Positions 1-5,637 of a stretch of DNA of 5,637 bases are shown piece after piece. The position numbers and the translations under genes were made by a program. This DNA is from Oscillospiraceae bacterium (GTDB taxonomy: Bacteria; Bacillota; Clostridia; Saccharofermentanales; Saccharofermentanaceae): assembly GCA_902782985.1 (NCBI GenBank), contig CACZPC010000277.1:1-5637 (forward strand). The letters run 5' to 3'. Each line of letters opens with the position of its first letter. The stretch's first letter is position 1. Under the pieces are notes generated by a model, which was given only the letters and a program-made list of their open reading frames with translations, was not told the DNA's origin and made no database searches.

Positions 1-7
1 ACGGCAT
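1..7 (-). CDS. Possible start of a further coupled gene (only the first codons in window)
   Basis: On the minus strand the nucleosidase stop codon TGA (9-7) shares its last base with an ATG (7-5), giving TGATG, followed by CCG and T at the window edge. A protein starting Met-Pro is therefore possible. The upstream purine run AGAAAG, about ten bases before the ATG and inside the nucleosidase coding region, is only a weak ribosome binding site, so expression would depend on translational coupling. The same one-base overlap joins the two preceding genes, which supports the reading. The product cannot be identified from seven bases. Recalled gene neighbourhoods of this nucleosidase type suggest spore photoproduct lyase, which is inference only. 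Confidence 0.35.
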
Positions 8-816
8 CAAAGTATAAGCTTTCTTTCGACATCTGAGATGACCTCTTTGCCCTCTTTCTTGGAAGCTACAGGCAGATATGGATCAAGCATCGATTCAATA
101 TCAATATCCCGGCTTAATGCGTATCTGATAAGCCTTGATAAAGCATTGGTCATATAACCGGTGCAGTGGAGCATTTCGCTGTATCTTTCACATATCTCGT
201 CAGCTTTCTCGTAAGGATCTGCCTTAAGAGCTGCCGATGCGATCTGATTCATCTCTTTTATCAGTTCATCGGAATAACGCCCGATCATCTCGGCACATAA
301 TTCAGCCGTGACGGAATCCGGATCACCGTGATCAGATACGATCTTAAAGAGGATTATCCTGTCAGGTGATATATAGAAAGACGCGGCTCTGAAAACAGCG
401 GAGCCCTCCATATCATAAACAAAATCCCCCATATCATCAGAAAAAAGGTCATCAGTCTTATATCCGTCAGATGTATGAAGACAGATCTCGGGATGATCGG
501 TACGGTATATCATATCAGGATATTGATCCTTGCCGGAATCCTCATCATGTATCTTGTTGATCCTGTAAAGACAACCGCTTTCCGCTCCTGCACAAACGCC
601 GATATTAAATAAGATCACATCATCAGTACTTACCGAAGATGAAAGAACAGATGAAACGGCAGTGGCGGCGTCGACCTTTCCCATTCCTGTTATGCATATC
701 TTTATGCCGTCGCCGGAATAGACTTCAAGATTAATAAATGACGGATCACGCTTAAGGCCGAGACGATCGATAAAAGGTCTCGCCTCACATTTCATGGCGG
801 CAAATAGCAGGAGCAT
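7..816 (-). CDS. MTA/SAH nucleosidase-like protein (PNP/UDP phosphorylase superfamily) with C-terminal helical extension
   Basis: This 269-residue soluble, presumably cytoplasmic protein resembles 5'-methylthioadenosine/S-adenosylhomocysteine nucleosidase, which cleaves adenine from MTA or SAH. Landmarks seen in order: a first beta strand ending AAMKCEARP (6-14), where E11 aligns with the catalytic Glu12 of E. coli MTAN; TGMGKVDAA (43-51), the glycine loop; NIGVCAG (71-77), matching NTGSAGG; DMEGSA (135-140), where E137 is the expected ribose-binding Glu; and SDHGD (161-165), where D162 is the expected purine-protonating Asp. The stretch between NIGVCAG and DMEGSA is shorter than in E. coli MTAN. 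Residues about 190-269 add a charged helical tail absent from the E. coli enzyme. The first Met is chosen because starting at M8 would remove the core strand; a GAGGAAG site lies seven bases upstream. The start overlaps the synthase stop as TAATG. The superfamily is confident; the exact substrate is not. It may act on another nucleoside or be a paralogue linked to spore photoproduct lyase. Confidence 0.85.
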   Translation of the reverse strand: MLLLFAAMKCEARPFIDRLGLKRDPSFINLEVYSGDGIKICITGMGKVDAATAVSSVLSSSVSTDDVILFNIGVCAGAESGCLYRINKIHDEDSGKDQYPDMIYRTDHPEICLHTSDGYKTDDLFSDDMGDFVYDMEGSAVFRAASFYISPDRIILFKIVSDHGDPDSVTAELCAEMIGRYSDELIKEMNQIASAALKADPYEKADEICERYSEMLHCTGYMTNALSRLIRYALSRDIDIESMLDPYLPVASKKEGKEVISDVERKLIL

Positions 817-3374
817 TATTGTTCTTCCTCGGGATCCGACATATAGATCAGACCATATTGTACTGTCGCATAATCCTCGAGTATTGCCTGAGTCTCCTCG
901 TCAAAATCCGACTTATCGGTATGAAGTACACCGTCATTATCGAATACACCCAGTGAACTGATCGCGCCGATCTCCTGCTGAAGTACCCTGAGGCAGGACC
1001 TTGAATCAGGAGATTCCATTCCGGAAAGGTCAAGAACGGTCTGTCCGAGGAAATTAGGACTCGTAAGACCGAAATTGCCATGAGTAGTCGCTATTGAAGT
1101 GCCGCCTTCAGAAAGGTCATAATTCGCCCAGATAAAGTACGGTGTCTCATAGATCGGAACTGATTCCTCAAGAGTAATGCCGCCGAGATCAGCCTGAAGC
1201 AACAGATCATAGAACTCGGGATCGAGCGTCGGGCAGTGATCACCGAAGAAACATACGATAGTCGGTTCATCCGAGTCTCTGAGATATTCGATCAGGTACT
1301 CAAGAGCATCATCCGACTCCCTGAGAAGCGAAAGATAGTTCTCCGTATAGTAGAATGAGGAACCGTCATCTTTCGTAATATCGGAAAGATGTATATCGTA
1401 TGCCATATTATCGTAATGATCGGCGAAATCAGCATGATTCTGCATGGTAACACAGAACAGGAAGAGAGGATCTTCACTCTCATCATAGATCTCGGTGATC
1501 TTCTCAAATGTAGACATATCGGATATATATCGTCTGACATAATGAGCGGAGGAGGGGAAATCATCTCTTGTATAGAATTCATCAAATCCGAGCATCGGAT
1601 ACTTCTGTTCTCTGTCCCACCAGCTTCCGTCAAAGGAATGAAGCGCAACGGTCCTGTATCCGTTATCTGCATATATTGAAGGCAGTGCATCAATATCATT
1701 ATTTACATAAAGCGTATATACAGATGAACCGGGTAGCAGATAAGCCATGGAATAACCTGTAAGGAATTCAAATTCAGTATTACAGGTACCGCCGCCGAAT
1801 ATACTTACGGCAATATCACCATAGATGCATTCATCCATCAGCTGATCAAAATACGGCATAACAGGTTCAGTGGTCTCAAATTCCCTTATCTGCCTGAGAT
1901 CAGTATAAGCCTCACTCATTATACAGATAACATTAGGTCTTACCGTGTTGGAATTAACTCTGGAATCAAGATCCATATATGAAGCGATTCCCGTATAACG
2001 GTACATAAGATCCTCATAATTCTCGGGAGAGTTGTTATTTCCCGTCTTGGCACCGAGATTATTAAGATGCATCAGGAAAGCCATATAAGTACCGTTCTCG
2101 TTATAACTCTGAATCGGCGGATTAACATCATAGTAGACGTGAAGCTTATCAAGAAGAGATGTATTAAATACAGTAGACATCAATACAAGAAGCACAGATG
2201 CCACCGAAAAGCCGCACATTGATAATCTCTGCGAAGAGAATTTTATCGCGGGCGTAGATGTCATTCTCAAAAGGATAAGTATTATAAGACACATCATTAT
2301 TCCTGCTATAAAATTCGGCGTAACATGGAAATAATAAGTCGAACCCGTCTTGATACCGATACCTGCAGACATCAGATCCCAGGGCATAAACGAATCGCCT
2401 CTCATAACAAGCTTTGAGTGATTTACAAAAGCCAACGTAAGGAACGGGATGGAAACTATGATAGCGGATAGCGTTCCTCTGCCCGTAAGCATATGGAAGA
2501 ACAGTATCAAAGCTCCAAGAAGGAGTAATATGGACAATACACTGAAAGCATTCTTCATCGAGAACGGATAAAGAAAGCTTATAGGTCTCTCCTTCTCGAT
2601 ATTCATTACCTCAGCTGCCAGGAAGATAAATACCGGTAATACCGTCATTCGATAAAGATTACGGAAAACGGAAAGTTCCTCGAATCTCTTCATAAAAAGA
2701 ACAGCAGTAACGACGATATAGAAGATCGCATGAATGATAATGCTCGCTACATTGAGCTTACCGTAATAATAGTTACAATTGGCAACATTCTTAAAACCGA
2801 TGGAAAGATCAAGCGACAGAGGATCACCATTCTCATCCGGGGTCTGAGCATACTGGATAGCATCTCCGAAAGAACTTACCGTATGAGCATCGAGCACCAG
2901 CAGTGAATTTCTGTCGATATCGGAGAACGTAAATCGCATATAATACCATTCGCCCTTCTCAAGCTTGAGATTATCCGTATCGACTCTTATATAATTACGA
3001 TCGGCATTGTAAAGATATACATCATCTTCAAACATCTTATGATCTTCGGAATCATATATGACCACATGCATCTTATCCGAGGAATTAAGACGTGTCCTGT
3101 CACGGTTTACCTTCAGCCTGAAAGAAGAAAGACTGTTATCCTTAGCCTCAAAGTTCAGATTATAGGACATATTCCTTACAATACGGAACTCGACCGCATC
3201 TTCGGGCTGATAGTTCTTATACACCTTATCGGAATAAAAGCTCTTTCCGAACATGACTATAATGATCAGGAGAAGCGTTACAAGGATATAGTGATAGATC
3301 CTCTTTTTCATCAATATGCTGTCAACACGGCGCACCTCGCCGAGGATGGTACCTAATCGCTTAACCTGCTTCAT
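816..3374 (-). CDS. LTA synthase/phosphoglycerol transferase family membrane protein with extra N-terminal ectodomain
   Basis: This 852-residue membrane protein belongs to the LtaS/MdoB (COG1368-type) family, which transfers glycerol phosphate from phosphatidylglycerol outside the membrane. Hydrophobic segments lie near residues 26-43, 208-228, 242-258, 275-296, 301-316, 353-369 and 386-404. An inside N-terminus (KKR) puts the catalytic domain outside. That domain (about 478-780) carries RPNVICIMSEAY with E488, GGGTCNTEF with nucleophile T530, SWWDR (W586, R588), QNH with H647, and FGDHCP with D712 and H713. These match S. aureus LtaS metal, nucleophile and substrate positions (E255, T300, W354/R356, H416, D475/H476). 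The last ~70 residues end in a DYATVQY-type motif seen in clostridial relatives. Canonical LtaS has five membrane helices; here TM1, a beta-rich ectodomain (45-205) and TM2 are added in front. The first Met is supported by GGAGAG just upstream; M22 lacks a well-placed site. The family is strongly supported. Whether it polymerises LTA, primes it or decorates another glycan cannot be told. Confidence 0.92.
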   Translation of the reverse strand: MKQVKRLGTILGEVRRVDSILMKKRIYHYILVTLLLIIIVMFGKSFYSDKVYKNYQPEDAVEFRIVRNMSYNLNFEAKDNSLSSFRLKVNRDRTRLNSSDKMHVVIYDSEDHKMFEDDVYLYNADRNYIRVDTDNLKLEKGEWYYMRFTFSDIDRNSLLVLDAHTVSSFGDAIQYAQTPDENGDPLSLDLSIGFKNVANCNYYYGKLNVASIIIHAIFYIVVTAVLFMKRFEELSVFRNLYRMTVLPVFIFLAAEVMNIEKERPISFLYPFSMKNAFSVLSILLLLGALILFFHMLTGRGTLSAIIVSIPFLTLAFVNHSKLVMRGDSFMPWDLMSAGIGIKTGSTYYFHVTPNFIAGIMMCLIILILLRMTSTPAIKFSSQRLSMCGFSVASVLLVLMSTVFNTSLLDKLHVYYDVNPPIQSYNENGTYMAFLMHLNNLGAKTGNNNSPENYEDLMYRYTGIASYMDLDSRVNSNTVRPNVICIMSEAYTDLRQIREFETTEPVMPYFDQLMDECIYGDIAVSIFGGGTCNTEFEFLTGYSMAYLLPGSSVYTLYVNNDIDALPSIYADNGYRTVALHSFDGSWWDREQKYPMLGFDEFYTRDDFPSSAHYVRRYISDMSTFEKITEIYDESEDPLFLFCVTMQNHADFADHYDNMAYDIHLSDITKDDGSSFYYTENYLSLLRESDDALEYLIEYLRDSDEPTIVCFFGDHCPTLDPEFYDLLLQADLGGITLEESVPIYETPYFIWANYDLSEGGTSIATTHGNFGLTSPNFLGQTVLDLSGMESPDSRSCLRVLQQEIGAISSLGVFDNDGVLHTDKSDFDEETQAILEDYATVQYGLIYMSDPEEEQ
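824..830 (-). promoter_or_regulatory. Ribosome binding site of the nucleosidase gene, inside the synthase gene
   Basis: GAGGAAG on the minus strand ends seven bases before the ATG at 816-814 and is formed by the Glu-Glu-Glu codons near the synthase C-terminus. With the TAATG overlap at 818-814 it indicates translational coupling. It also confirms the chosen start. Confidence 0.7.
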
Positions 3375-3377
3375 TAT

Positions 3378-3383
3378 CTCTCC
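3378..3383 (-). promoter_or_regulatory. Ribosome binding site of the synthase gene
   Basis: GGAGAG on the minus strand lies just before the ATG at 3374-3372, with five bases between GGAG and ATG. It selects the first Met over the internal M22, whose nearest purine-rich stretch (GAGG) is about twenty bases away. Confidence 0.75.
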
Positions 3384-3405
3384 GTATTATTCAAAAGTCC
3401 CGAGT

Positions 3406-3411
3406 ATTTTA
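3406..3411 (-). promoter_or_regulatory. Weak -10-like element before the synthase gene
   Basis: TAAAAT on the minus strand differs from TATAAT at one position and lies in an AT-rich stretch about 30 bases before the start codon. No convincing -35 hexamer is seen at 16-18 bases upstream (TCGATT at 17). If real, it would give a leader of about 25 bases and place the inverted repeats upstream of the transcript, where they could serve as an operator or as the 3' end of the permease mRNA. Confidence 0.22.
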
Positions 3412-3420
3412 TTACAAATA

Positions 3421-3481
3421 TGCAGAAAAATCGAGTTTTGAGGATAAATCCGGGAAATCCCCGATCGCCTCAGTTTCTGCA
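3421..3481 (-). repeat. Inverted repeat TGCAGAAA/TTTCTGCA overlapping the stem-loop
   Basis: On the minus strand TGCAGAAA (3481-3474) lies in the loop of the 3489-3458 stem-loop, directly after its first arm. It is perfectly complementary to TTTCTGCA (3428-3421) downstream. The order arm a, arm b, arm a', arm b' is that of an H-type pseudoknot. Both stems are 8 bp without mismatch. This may be chance, since 8-bp repeats occur occasionally in a region of this size. Confidence 0.35.
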
Positions 3482-3489
3482 ATCGGGGA
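3458..3489 (-). repeat. Stem-loop with perfect 8-bp stem, possible terminator or leader structure
   Basis: On the minus strand TCCCCGAT (3489-3482) pairs perfectly with ATCGGGGA (3465-3458) across a 16-base loop. The base run after the stem is TTTCCCGG, not a U tract, so an intrinsic terminator call for the permease gene is weak. The CGGG of the second arm can instead pair with CCCG at 3454-3451, giving a competing small hairpin. Confidence 0.5.
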
Positions 3490-3510
3490 AATATTTACGA
3501 GCAATATGCC

Positions 3511-3525
3511 GTGCCGCCCGGGCAC
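3511..3525 (-). repeat. Short GC-rich hairpin after the permease stop codon
   Basis: On the minus strand GTGCC (3525-3521) pairs with GGCAC (3515-3511) around a five-base loop CGGGC, starting 12 bases after the permease stop. It is followed by GGCATATTGC rather than a U run, so it is not a standard intrinsic terminator. It could stabilise the mRNA 3' end. Confidence 0.4.
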
Positions 3526-3537
3526 CGTTAAAGACGA

Positions 3538-5637
3538 TCATTCTATGATAAGCATCTGATAGGCCTCTATTTTCCTGATACGTCCGGCCTCAAATACGGC
3601 AATAAAGAATGATACGATTATAATAAAGATCCCAACAAGTACGACTCCGATGACGGGTATAGTGAAATCAGCTTTTACGATACCGAAGGACCCCATAGCC
3701 AGGTTCATGAAAGGATTTGCAAGATAATATGACAATACCGAGAAGACTGATACCGACAGCAAAATCGACGGCATAAAGCTTATGGCAGTCTGGAGAACAA
3801 GGTTACCGGATGTATAACCGATGGCCTTGAAGATACCGTAATCCTTCCGTTTCTTTAAGATAAGCGATTTAACCAGAAGATAAAGTACCAGAAGGATCAC
3901 AAGCGCCGCTACGACGAGCATGACCGAGAGCATTGCGACTGCAACCATCTTAAATGTCGTAAGCGCTCCTTCTATTATGTCGTAGAAGTTCATGCTTGAG
4001 ATCATATGCGATCCGAATCTCTCTTCACACTTATCAAGGACTAAAGCCGCAGCTTCTGATGTTTCTTCCTCACAGTCAAAGTGATAATAAGCCGGTGCAT
4101 TTGAAAGATCTATGATATGAGAAGCCGCACGATCATTCATTACCGCTTCCTTACCCTGATTATTTGTTGTCTGAATAAGACCGGTAATAAGATAAGCGTA
4201 AGTATCGTCACCATATGTCAGTTCCAATTCATCGCCTACAGACAATCCGTATATCCTGCAAAACTTACCGCTTACGGCTATTTCATTATCATATTCGGGC
4301 AGCCTTCCCTCATAACATACATTTTTATTATTCAGCTTAGATACATCATCCAGTATATATGTGTAAAGCCTGTCCTCATCCCCGTAACAGACATCAAGGT
4401 TGATACAGTTACGCACATTGGATACACCTTCGAGCGATTCAAGAAATTCCCTCGCTTCTTCCTTGGATTCATTGTCGAAGGCAGCCACACCGCTTCCGTA
4501 CTCAAAACTGAGCATTTCGATCTTTGGATGTACATTAAAGTTCTCATACATCAGTACGCCAAGAACACAAAGAAATACCATGGCTCCAACTACCGTAAAA
4601 GTGATCATATTCTGCTTCAGATTATAAAAAGTTGTCTTAAGAGCCAGTGCAATATTGATACCGAGATCAGTTCTGTCAAGTCTTACCCTGTTTTTTCTGA
4701 AACTGTGACTCTCCGTACCGTCTCTGAGAGCAACGATAGGATCTATCTTTCTTATATTATGCACGGCAGCTTCGGTTACAAGTGCAGTATACAAGACAAC
4801 TCCAAGGATGATCATCAACATTGGAAGAACTACAACGGATACCCTGTAAGGGATTCCCATCTGTGCCACGACGATCTTGGAAAAAGCGGGCATCGAGATA
4901 TAGGCGATCATTATCCCTGCCAAAGACCCGACAACAGCCAGCAGCGAAAACAGGATATGAAGCGAGAACTTGATATCTCTGCTCGTATAGCCGATAGCCT
5001 TCAAAGCTCCTATAGTCTTCATACTCTCTTTGATATAATTCGAGATCGAATTGATAAGCATCATAAGAACGACCAGCATAAGGATAGCTGTTACTGACAT
5101 AAAAGCTATAACAAAGATAAGAGATACGAATGTCCTGTTCGAAATGCTTACATCGAGAGGTACATGAGATACAGAACAGGAAGGAGCATGCGCGATACAA
5201 TCATTAACAAATCTGATCCCGAATGCGGAATCCTTTACCCCGTCTTTAAGTTCATAGATCACGATATAGCACAATGAAGATGACTCCACAGACACCATCT
5301 CTGAATATGTATCATCATCGACGACGATCTCATAAGAACCGGAATTATTGCATCCGAAGTACGGAGTCGTAAGAAATCCCCTGACTTTAAGATCATATTT
5401 TTTGCCCTGAACTTCTATATTGAAATCATCACCGATCTTATAGCCGCCGGAAGTATAGAATTGATACGGAAGGACAGCATAAGCGGAAGTGATAGAAGGG
5501 TCCTCGGTAACCACCTCGGAACGGCCAAGTTCTTTACCATATGCCGTTTCCTCATTGCAGAACTGGAAATTGCATGACATATCTCCGCCGGCAAAAGGAA
5601 CACTCATAATGTAATTCAAACAACTGTAAGAATAATG
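3538..5637 (-). CDS. FtsX/MacB-type ABC transporter permease, two repeats, N-terminus outside window
   Basis: The reading frame is open to the right window edge, so the gene is 5'-partial. Residues are counted from the TTG codon at 5619. The visible protein has the second part of a periplasmic core domain (1-160), an FtsX domain with membrane segments near 166-190, 222-245 and 262-285, a lone segment at 341-357, a second periplasmic core domain (about 360-550), and a second FtsX domain with segments near 556-586, 608-635 and 652-676. The heptapeptide KAIGYTS occurs in both FtsX domains (207-213, 598-604), and each ends in a basic R(K)I motif. This is the duplicated architecture of eight-helix permeases; one helix should lie before the window. 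Such permeases work with a cytoplasmic MacB/LolD-type ATPase, usually encoded next door, to move lipids, peptides or other envelope molecules, or to drive envelope processes. The substrate cannot be inferred. No TTG or ATG start inside the window is accepted, because the first membrane helix would be missing. Confidence 0.9.
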   Translation of the reverse strand, partial: HYSYSCLNYIMSVPFAGGDMSCNFQFCNEETAYGKELGRSEVVTEDPSITSAYAVLPYQFYTSGGYKIGDDFNIEVQGKKYDLKVRGFLTTPYFGCNNSGSYEIVVDDDTYSEMVSVESSSLCYIVIYELKDGVKDSAFGIRFVNDCIAHAPSCSVSHVPLDVSISNRTFVSLIFVIAFMSVTAILMLVVLMMLINSISNYIKESMKTIGALKAIGYTSRDIKFSLHILFSLLAVVGSLAGIMIAYISMPAFSKIVVAQMGIPYRVSVVVLPMLMIILGVVLYTALVTEAAVHNIRKIDPIVALRDGTESHSFRKNRVRLDRTDLGINIALALKTTFYNLKQNMITFTVVGAMVFLCVLGVLMYENFNVHPKIEMLSFEYGSGVAAFDNESKEEAREFLESLEGVSNVRNCINLDVCYGDEDRLYTYILDDVSKLNNKNVCYEGRLPEYDNEIAVSGKFCRIYGLSVGDELELTYGDDTYAYLITGLIQTTNNQGKEAVMNDRAASHIIDLSNAPAYYHFDCEEETSEAAALVLDKCEERFGSHMISSMNFYDIIEGALTTFKMVAVAMLSVMLVVAALVILLVLYLLVKSLILKKRKDYGIFKAIGYTSGNLVLQTAISFMPSILLSVSVFSVLSYYLANPFMNLAMGSFGIVKADFTIPVIGVVLVGIFIIIVSFFIAVFEAGRIRKIEAYQMLIIE

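Larger units (their letters stand above)
3375..3537 (-). other. Intergenic region between permease and synthase genes
   Basis: This is the only non-coding stretch, 163 bases. Read in the direction of transcription it holds a GC hairpin right after the permease stop, a longer stem-loop, an overlapping inverted repeat, a short T run (3430-3426), an AT-rich part with a -10-like element, and the synthase ribosome binding site. No hairpin is followed directly by a proper U tract, so it is unclear whether the permease transcript ends here or reads through into the synthase gene. Confidence 0.8.

Noticed and set aside
848..1699. Minus-strand frames of 77 and 135 codons and plus-strand frames near 1389-1762 within the synthase gene
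   Set aside because: They are out-of-frame shadows of a gene whose catalytic motifs are intact throughout the region; none shows a domain or start signal.
3309..3311. Internal Met22 as the synthase start
   Set aside because: No purine-rich site lies at proper spacing before it, whereas the first Met has GGAGAG directly upstream.
3039..3356. Plus-strand frame of 105 codons
   Set aside because: It is opposite the N-terminal part of the synthase gene, with no domain and no ribosome binding site, and conflicts with a well-supported gene.
3511..3525. GC-rich hairpin as a Rho-independent terminator of the permease gene
   Set aside because: The stem is only five base pairs and no U run follows on either strand.
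4117..5097. Long plus-strand reading frame of 326 codons
   Set aside because: It lies wholly inside the permease gene, has no ribosome binding site before its ATG, reads as low-information Ile/His/Ser/Tyr-rich protein without a recognisable domain, and is explained by codon bias of the opposite strand.
5605..5619. TTG at 5619 or ATG at 5607 as the true start of the permease
   Set aside because: The frame stays open for six more codons to the window edge, and a start here would remove the first membrane helix and the beginning of the periplasmic domain.

Overview
This window looks like Gram-positive, Clostridia-type DNA, possibly from the Lachnospiraceae or Oscillospiraceae. The assignment rests on a lipoteichoic acid synthase-like membrane enzyme, purine-rich GGAG-type ribosome binding sites, moderate GC (mid-40s % by eye, not computed), frequent ATA isoleucine codons and near absence of TTA, CTA and TCA codons over long stretches. 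All real genes lie on the minus strand, so transcription runs from high to low coordinates. Nothing on the plus strand looks like a gene.

In transcription order: (1) 5637-3538 is the 3' part of a large FtsX/MacB-type ABC transporter permease with two periplasmic-core/FtsX repeats. Its N-terminus, and probably its ATPase partner, lie outside the window. (2) 3537-3375 is the only intergenic region, 163 bases long. It holds one short GC hairpin, two overlapping perfect 8-bp inverted repeats in a pseudoknot-type order, a weak -10-like element and the ribosome binding site of the next gene. (3) 3374-816 encodes an 852-residue LTA synthase/phosphoglycerol transferase-like enzyme with all expected catalytic residues and an extra N-terminal transmembrane-plus-ectodomain module. 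(4) 816-7 encodes a nucleosidase of the MTA/SAH nucleosidase (PNP/UDP phosphorylase) superfamily with a helical C-terminal extension. It overlaps the synthase gene by one base (TAATG). (5) The nucleosidase stop overlaps an ATG by one base (TGATG) at the left edge. This could be the start of another coupled gene, but only seven of its bases are visible.

The synthase, the nucleosidase and the possible third gene form a tightly packed, probably translationally coupled unit. The pairing of a cell-surface polymer enzyme with a cytoplasmic nucleosidase is not obviously metabolic and is the most interesting contextual point. From memory, this branch of nucleosidases often sits beside spore photoproduct lyase in Clostridia, so that is the best guess for the next gene; the window cannot show it. 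No RNA genes, mobile elements, CRISPR arrays or origins were seen.
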